64,000 bases of DNA, taken from contig NZ_NCXM01000016.1 in NCBI RefSeq assembly GCF_002104765.1, positions 1 through 64,000 on the forward strand, in the 5' to 3' direction. The translations under genes and the position numbers were made by a program. Shown here one piece after another: positions 60,545 to 64,000 of this stretch. The stretch's first letter is position 1. The number at the start of each line of letters is the position of its first letter. Origin of the DNA: Mycolicibacterium vulneris (GTDB lineage Bacteria > Actinomycetota > Actinomycetes > Mycobacteriales > Mycobacteriaceae). The notes under the pieces are model-generated. The model saw only the letters and a list, made by a program, of their open reading frames with translations. It ran no database searches and was not told where the DNA came from.

Positions 60545-61612
60545 GTGACCGCTCGCCTTCGCAACGAACTGGCCGGACTGCCAGTGTATGTCCCCGGTAA
60601 GAACGTCCCGGGCTCCATCAAACTGGCCAGCAACGAGACCGTGTACGGCCCGCTGCCCAGCGTGCATGCGGCCATCGAGCGTGCGGTTGCCGTCGTCAAC
60701 CGCTACCCGGACAACGCCAGCGTGGACCTCAAGGCCGCGCTGGCCATGCACCTGGGTTCCGACGTCGCCCCCGAGCAGATCGCGGTCGGTAGCGGCTCGG
60801 TCACCTTGTGCCAGCAGCTGGTTCAGATCACCGCCGCGGCCGGCGACGAGGTGATGATCGGCTGGCGCAGCTTCGAGTGCTATCTGCCCATCATCCAGGT
60901 GTCCGGCGCGACCACGGTCAAAGTGCCGCTGACCGATTACACGCACGACCTCGACGCGATGCTCGCCGCGATCACCGACCGCACCCGGCTGATCTTCGTG
61001 TGCAACCCGAACAATCCGACATCCACCGTCGTCGACCCGGACGCGCTGACGCGATTCGTCGAGGCCGTGCCGCCGCACGTCCTGATCGCCATCGACGAGG
61101 CCTACGTCGAATACATTCGCGACGGCATGCTGCCCAACAGCCTGGAGCTGGCCCTGACGCACAGCAACGTCGTTGTGCTGCGGACGTTTTCGAAGGCCTA
61201 CGGGTTGGCGGGGCTGCGCTGCGGTTACGCGGTGGGCCACCCGGACCTGATCACCGCGCTGGACAAAGTCGTCATGCCGTTCGCGGTGACGAACGTCGCG
61301 CAGGCGGCCGCCATCGCATCGCTCGAGGCGTCCGACGAGCTGATGGCCCGCACCGACGCGCTGGTGATCGAGCGCACCCGCGTGAGCGACGCCCTGCGCG
61401 AGGCCGGATTCGAGCTGCCCGCGTCGCAGGCCAACTTCGTCTGGCTGCCACTGGGCGAGCGCACCATGGACTTCACCGAGCAGGCCGCCGACGCGCGCCT
61501 GGTGGTGCGGCCGTTCGCGGCCGAAGGCATCCGTGTCACGATTGGTGCGCCGGAGGAGAATGACGCCCTGCTGCGTTTCGCCTGCGACTGGATTGCCCGC
61601 ACCGAATCGTAA
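60545..61612 (+). CDS. hisC2: HisC2/Pat aminotransferase (histidinol-phosphate or phenylalanine type)
   Basis: A 355-residue class I/II PLP aminotransferase: KLASNETVYGPLPSV at the start, FVCNPNNPTS, IDEAYVEY and TFSKAYGLAGLRCG with the PLP lysine Lys217. It matches M. tuberculosis Rv3772 by place and sequence, where a role in phenylalanine/histidine transamination has been reported. GTG start. It diverges from the two tRNAs and is followed 9 bp later by a DUF4334 gene. Confidence 0.92.
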   Translation: MTARLRNELAGLPVYVPGKNVPGSIKLASNETVYGPLPSVHAAIERAVAVVNRYPDNASVDLKAALAMHLGSDVAPEQIAVGSGSVTLCQQLVQITAAAGDEVMIGWRSFECYLPIIQVSGATTVKVPLTDYTHDLDAMLAAITDRTRLIFVCNPNNPTSTVVDPDALTRFVEAVPPHVLIAIDEAYVEYIRDGMLPNSLELALTHSNVVVLRTFSKAYGLAGLRCGYAVGHPDLITALDKVVMPFAVTNVAQAAAIASLEASDELMARTDALVIERTRVSDALREAGFELPASQANFVWLPLGERTMDFTEQAADARLVVRPFAAEGIRVTIGAPEENDALLRFACDWIARTES

Positions 61613-61621
61613 GGAGTCGCC

Positions 61622-62086
61622 GTGGACCTCGCGCGGAAGAAGTTCATTGAGTTCAAAGAGCGCAGCGGCGACATCGCGGATTCCGAGCTCGACGAATTCT
61701 GGGCCGAACTTGCGCCCGCGACGATCGACGGGATGCTCGGCGAGTGGAAGGGCGGCGAGTTTCAGACCGGCCACAAGATGAACGGCCAACTGGAAAAGGC
61801 CGGCTGGTACGGCAAGACCTTCAAGTCCGTCCGCGACGTGCAGCCGCTCGTTTGCCTGGACGCCGACGGCAACAAGTTCTCCAACGTGGAGATGGGCAAG
61901 GGCGAGGCCAGCCTGTGGCTGGAGGACTTCCGCGGCGAGGTCACCGCCACAATGGTTTACGACGGCCAGCCGGTACACGATCACTTCAAGAAGATCGACG
62001 ACGCCGCCGTGATGGGCATCATGAACGGCAAGGGTGTCCGGGATAACGGCAAGTACTACTACTTCTATCTCGAACGCGAGCAGTAG
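61622..62086 (+). CDS. DUF4334 / GXWXG protein
   Basis: A 154-residue protein with LDEFWAELAPATIDGMLGEW, KGGEFQTGH, KAGWYGKTFKSV and a terminal VHDHFKKIDDAAVMGIMNGK then YYYFYLE. This is the GXWXG plus DUF4334 pattern. Function unknown. GTG start with AAGGAG a few bases upstream. Likely co-transcribed with hisC2. Confidence 0.85.
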   Translation: MDLARKKFIEFKERSGDIADSELDEFWAELAPATIDGMLGEWKGGEFQTGHKMNGQLEKAGWYGKTFKSVRDVQPLVCLDADGNKFSNVEMGKGEASLWLEDFRGEVTATMVYDGQPVHDHFKKIDDAAVMGIMNGKGVRDNGKYYYFYLEREQ

Positions 62087-62219
62087 CCGCGTCGTCTCGC
62101 CGTCGAGCGTGCACTGACGGCTTGGAGTGTGCGTCTAGGGCGGCGACACGCCGTGCGGGCTCGCCGTGGCTTCACATTCAAAGCCCAGGTTTCACACTCG
62201 GCCGGATAGGCGGCCCGAG
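62087..62219. repeat. intergenic motif array of GTGTG/CACAC-type elements
   Basis: The 133-bp convergent gap holds four related short motifs: GAGCGTGCACTGACGGC and GAGTGTGCGTCTAGG in one orientation, TCACATTCAAAGCC and TCACACTCGGCCG in the other. Similar oriented motifs recur between mycobacterial genes in my memory. No gene is seen. Function unknown, possibly transcription termination. Confidence 0.4.
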
Positions 62220-62804
62220 CTAACCCGCCGGGTTGCGGCCGGTGAACGCGACCAGCTGCTCGAGAGCGCCGGCGTCGGCCGGAACCTCGACCGGGTCGTC
62301 GAACCCGGCCTGACCGCGTAACTCCGGCCCGATGATCTGGCGCGCCAGCCCTAGCACGTATTCAGACAGCGGCTCGGGCGCGTGGATGTCGTGCCCCACC
62401 GCGGTGGCGTAATCCCAAGCGTGGACCAGGAATTCGATCGACAGGACGCCGCACGCGCTGTTCGCGGGCATCTCGCCCTTGCCGAACGGCACCGACCCGT
62501 CCAGGCCGTGGCGGTGCCAGGCGTCCAGCGCGGGCCGGGCCGCGGCGATCACCTGGCGCTCGACCGAATCGCCTTCCTCGCGCTCCGGAATCTTCGCGCC
62601 CACCATGCCCCCGAGCGCCGAGATCGAGTTCAGCAGATGCCCGGTGAGCGCCGACACGTCGAATTCCGTGCACGGCGTCGGTCGCGACAGGTCGTCGGCG
62701 GCGATGGTGTGCAGGACCCGCTGCAGCACTCCCAAGGTGTCCTCGGCGCTGTTCAGCTCGTCGGTGGGCGGGGAATGCGGTCCGGGTCGCAAGTCAGGAG
62801 CCAT
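62220..62804 (-). CDS. TIGR03086/DinB-like mycothiol-type metal-binding protein (Rv3773c-like)
   Basis: A 194-residue helical protein with TPCTEFDVSALTGHLLNSIS, VERQVIAAARPALDAWHRHG and SIEFLVHAWDYATAVGHDI. His residues in GHLLN and HAWDYA suit the metal site of the DinB/maleylpyruvate-isomerase-like family. The ATG at 62804 gives the Rv3773c length; the frame is open 12 codons further. It diverges from echA21 with a 23-bp gap. Confidence 0.85.
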   Translation of the reverse strand: MAPDLRPGPHSPPTDELNSAEDTLGVLQRVLHTIAADDLSRPTPCTEFDVSALTGHLLNSISALGGMVGAKIPEREEGDSVERQVIAAARPALDAWHRHGLDGSVPFGKGEMPANSACGVLSIEFLVHAWDYATAVGHDIHAPEPLSEYVLGLARQIIGPELRGQAGFDDPVEVPADAGALEQLVAFTGRNPAG

Positions 62805-62827
62805 ATTCGCCACGCTACGGTCTCGAT

Positions 62828-63652
62828 ATGGCGCAAGCATACGAATCCGTCACCGTCGAGACGAAAGACCACGTCGCCCAGGTGACGCTGATGGGACCGG
62901 GCAAGGGCAATGCGATGGGACCGGCCTTCTGGTCGGAGATGCCGGAGCTGTTCGCGGCGCTGGACGACGACCCCGAGGTGCGGGCCATCGTGCTGACCGG
63001 CTCGGGCAAGAACTTCAGCTACGGCCTGGACGTGCCGGCAATGGGCGGCTCGTTCACCCCGCTGCTGTCCGGCGACGCGCTGGCCGGCCCGCGCGCGGTG
63101 TTCCACCGCGAGGTCAAGCGCATGCAGGGCGCGATCACCGCGGTCGCCGACTGCCGCACCCCCACCATCGCCGCGGTGCACGGCTGGTGCATCGGCGGCG
63201 GCGTCGACCTGATCTCGGCGGTGGACATCCGCTACGCCAGCGCCGACGCCAAGTTCTCGGTGCGTGAGGTCAAGCTCGCCATCGTCGCCGACGTCGGCAG
63301 CCTCGCCCGCCTGCCGATGATCCTCAACGACGGGCACCTGCGCGAGCTGGCGCTGACGGGCAAGGACATCGACGCGGCCCGCGCCGAGAAGATCGGTCTG
63401 GTCAACGACGTGTATGCCGACGCCGACGCCACCCTGGCCGCGGCGCACGCCACCGCCGCGGAGATCGCCGCCAATCCCCCGCTGACCGTGCACGGCGTCA
63501 AGGACGTTCTCGACCAGCATCGCACCGCGGCCGTCTCGGCGAGCCTGCGGTATGTGGCGGCCTGGAACGCGGCCTTCCTGCCGTCCAAGGACCTGACCGA
63601 GGGCATCTCGGCGACGTTCGAGAAGCGCCCGCCGCAGTTCACCGGGGAGTAG
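62828..63652 (+). CDS. echA21: enoyl-CoA hydratase EchA21
   Basis: A 274-residue crotonase-fold protein: AIVLTGSGKNFSYGLDV for the oxyanion-hole segment, CIGGGVDLISAVDIRYAS, and FSVREVKLAIVADVGSLARL with a catalytic-type acidic region. It matches Rv3774 in length. It hydrates or isomerises an enoyl-CoA in fatty acid or cholesterol degradation; some paralogues act as dienoyl-CoA isomerases. Confidence 0.93.
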   Translation: MAQAYESVTVETKDHVAQVTLMGPGKGNAMGPAFWSEMPELFAALDDDPEVRAIVLTGSGKNFSYGLDVPAMGGSFTPLLSGDALAGPRAVFHREVKRMQGAITAVADCRTPTIAAVHGWCIGGGVDLISAVDIRYASADAKFSVREVKLAIVADVGSLARLPMILNDGHLRELALTGKDIDAARAEKIGLVNDVYADADATLAAAHATAAEIAANPPLTVHGVKDVLDQHRTAAVSASLRYVAAWNAAFLPSKDLTEGISATFEKRPPQFTGE

Positions 63653-63677
63653 TCGCGCGCCACGTACCCTCGCTGAG

Positions 63678-64000
63678 GTGACGACACCAGACGGCAAGAT
63701 CCGGCTCCCGGCAGACCTAGACTCGGTGACGGCGATCGGCGCCGAGGACCACTCCGAAATCGACAGCGCCGCCGTCGACCGGATCTGGCAGGCCGCCCGG
63801 CATTGGTACCGGGCCGGCTTTCATCCCGCCATCCAGCTCTGCATCCGCCGGCATGGCCGCGTCGTGCTGAACCGCGCGATCGGGCACGGCTGGGGCAACG
63901 CCCCGAGCGATCCGCCCGACGCGGAGAAGATCGCGGTTACGCCGGACACACCGTTCTGCGTGTACTCGGCGGCCAAGGGAATGGCGGCGACCGTGGTGCA
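63678..64000 (+). CDS. lipE: LipE-like serine beta-lactamase-fold esterase, N-terminal part
   Basis: The GTG at 63678 opens a frame running off the window end (about 107 residues seen). It includes IWQAARHWYRAGFHPAIQLC, the repeated turn GRVVLNRAIGHGWGN and the catalytic SAAKGMAAT near the edge, where Ser and Lys of the S-x-x-K motif act in beta-lactamase/esterase folds. It follows echA21 by 25 bp, as in Rv3774-Rv3775. Only the first quarter is present. Confidence 0.85.
   Translation, partial: MTTPDGKIRLPADLDSVTAIGAEDHSEIDSAAVDRIWQAARHWYRAGFHPAIQLCIRRHGRVVLNRAIGHGWGNAPSDPPDAEKIAVTPDTPFCVYSAAKGMAATVV

Noticed and set aside
60320..61984. 554-codon open frame opposite hisC2
   Set aside because: It covers hisC2 and both tRNAs; composition is that of a shadow.

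Overview
This window reads as chromosomal DNA of a slow-growing Mycobacterium, most like the M. avium complex or a close relative. The evidence is high G+C, GTG starts, many 4-bp ATGA overlaps, an lpqH (19-kDa antigen) gene, the TcrXY two-component pair, a PrpR-controlled methylcitrate operon, and abundant lipid enzymes (acyl-CoA dehydrogenase, WS/DGAT, CoA-transferase, enoyl-CoA hydratase). From about 36.8 kb to the right end the gene order follows M. tuberculosis Rv3752c to Rv3775 as I remember it: tadA, tyrA, proZWVX, the fadE36-like gene, the alkylsulfatase-like gene, lpqH, tcrXY, hisC2, echA21, lipE. No database was searched; names come from recognised motifs, lengths and context.

Left part (0-12.9 kb): a truncated possible DUF222 gene, a secreted cysteine protein, a phage-type small protein, then a five-gene minus-strand operon (acyl reductase/SDR, WS/DGAT wax-ester/triacylglycerol synthase, NUDIX hydrolase, haloalkane dehalogenase, cytochrome P450). 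Divergent from it lies an acyltransferase broken by three frameshifts. Next come an adenosine-specific kinase, DUF1330, a divergent SDR / DapB-like reductase pair, a VOC remnant, an SDR, a TetR regulator and a D-2-hydroxyacid dehydrogenase preceded by a strong inverted repeat.

Central metabolism (13-25.8 kb): prpR diverges from prpD-prpB-prpC-pyc. This complete methylcitrate cycle has pyruvate carboxylase appended, so the pyruvate released by PrpB could be carboxylated back to the oxaloacetate that PrpC needs. A convergent minus-strand operon (flavin monooxygenase, class III CoA-transferase, CitE-like lyase) shares a divergent, palindrome-rich promoter with a GntR regulator.

Accessory and secreted functions (25.8-36.6 kb): a sulfotransferase / metallo-beta-lactamase-fold / VOC / LLM-oxidoreductase operon, then exported or envelope proteins (TM2 protein, Tat-exported GH5-like glycosidase, a 547-residue DUF4185 protein with a four-cysteine secreted partner, a CAP protein, GH6 CelA) and a cutinase remnant.

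Right part (36.8-64 kb): tRNA-Ser(CGA), then the conserved block. An APH/SDR/ACAD/TetR/quinone-reductase cassette interrupts it at 44.5-50.3 kb. A decayed zone (59.1-59.6 kb), an AT-rich stretch and a His-rich secreted peptide gene lie just before tRNA-Arg(ACG) and tRNA-Ser(GCT). Two intergenic sites (21.5 and 47.3 kb) carry the same repeat family. No rRNA, CRISPR array or intact insertion sequence was seen.
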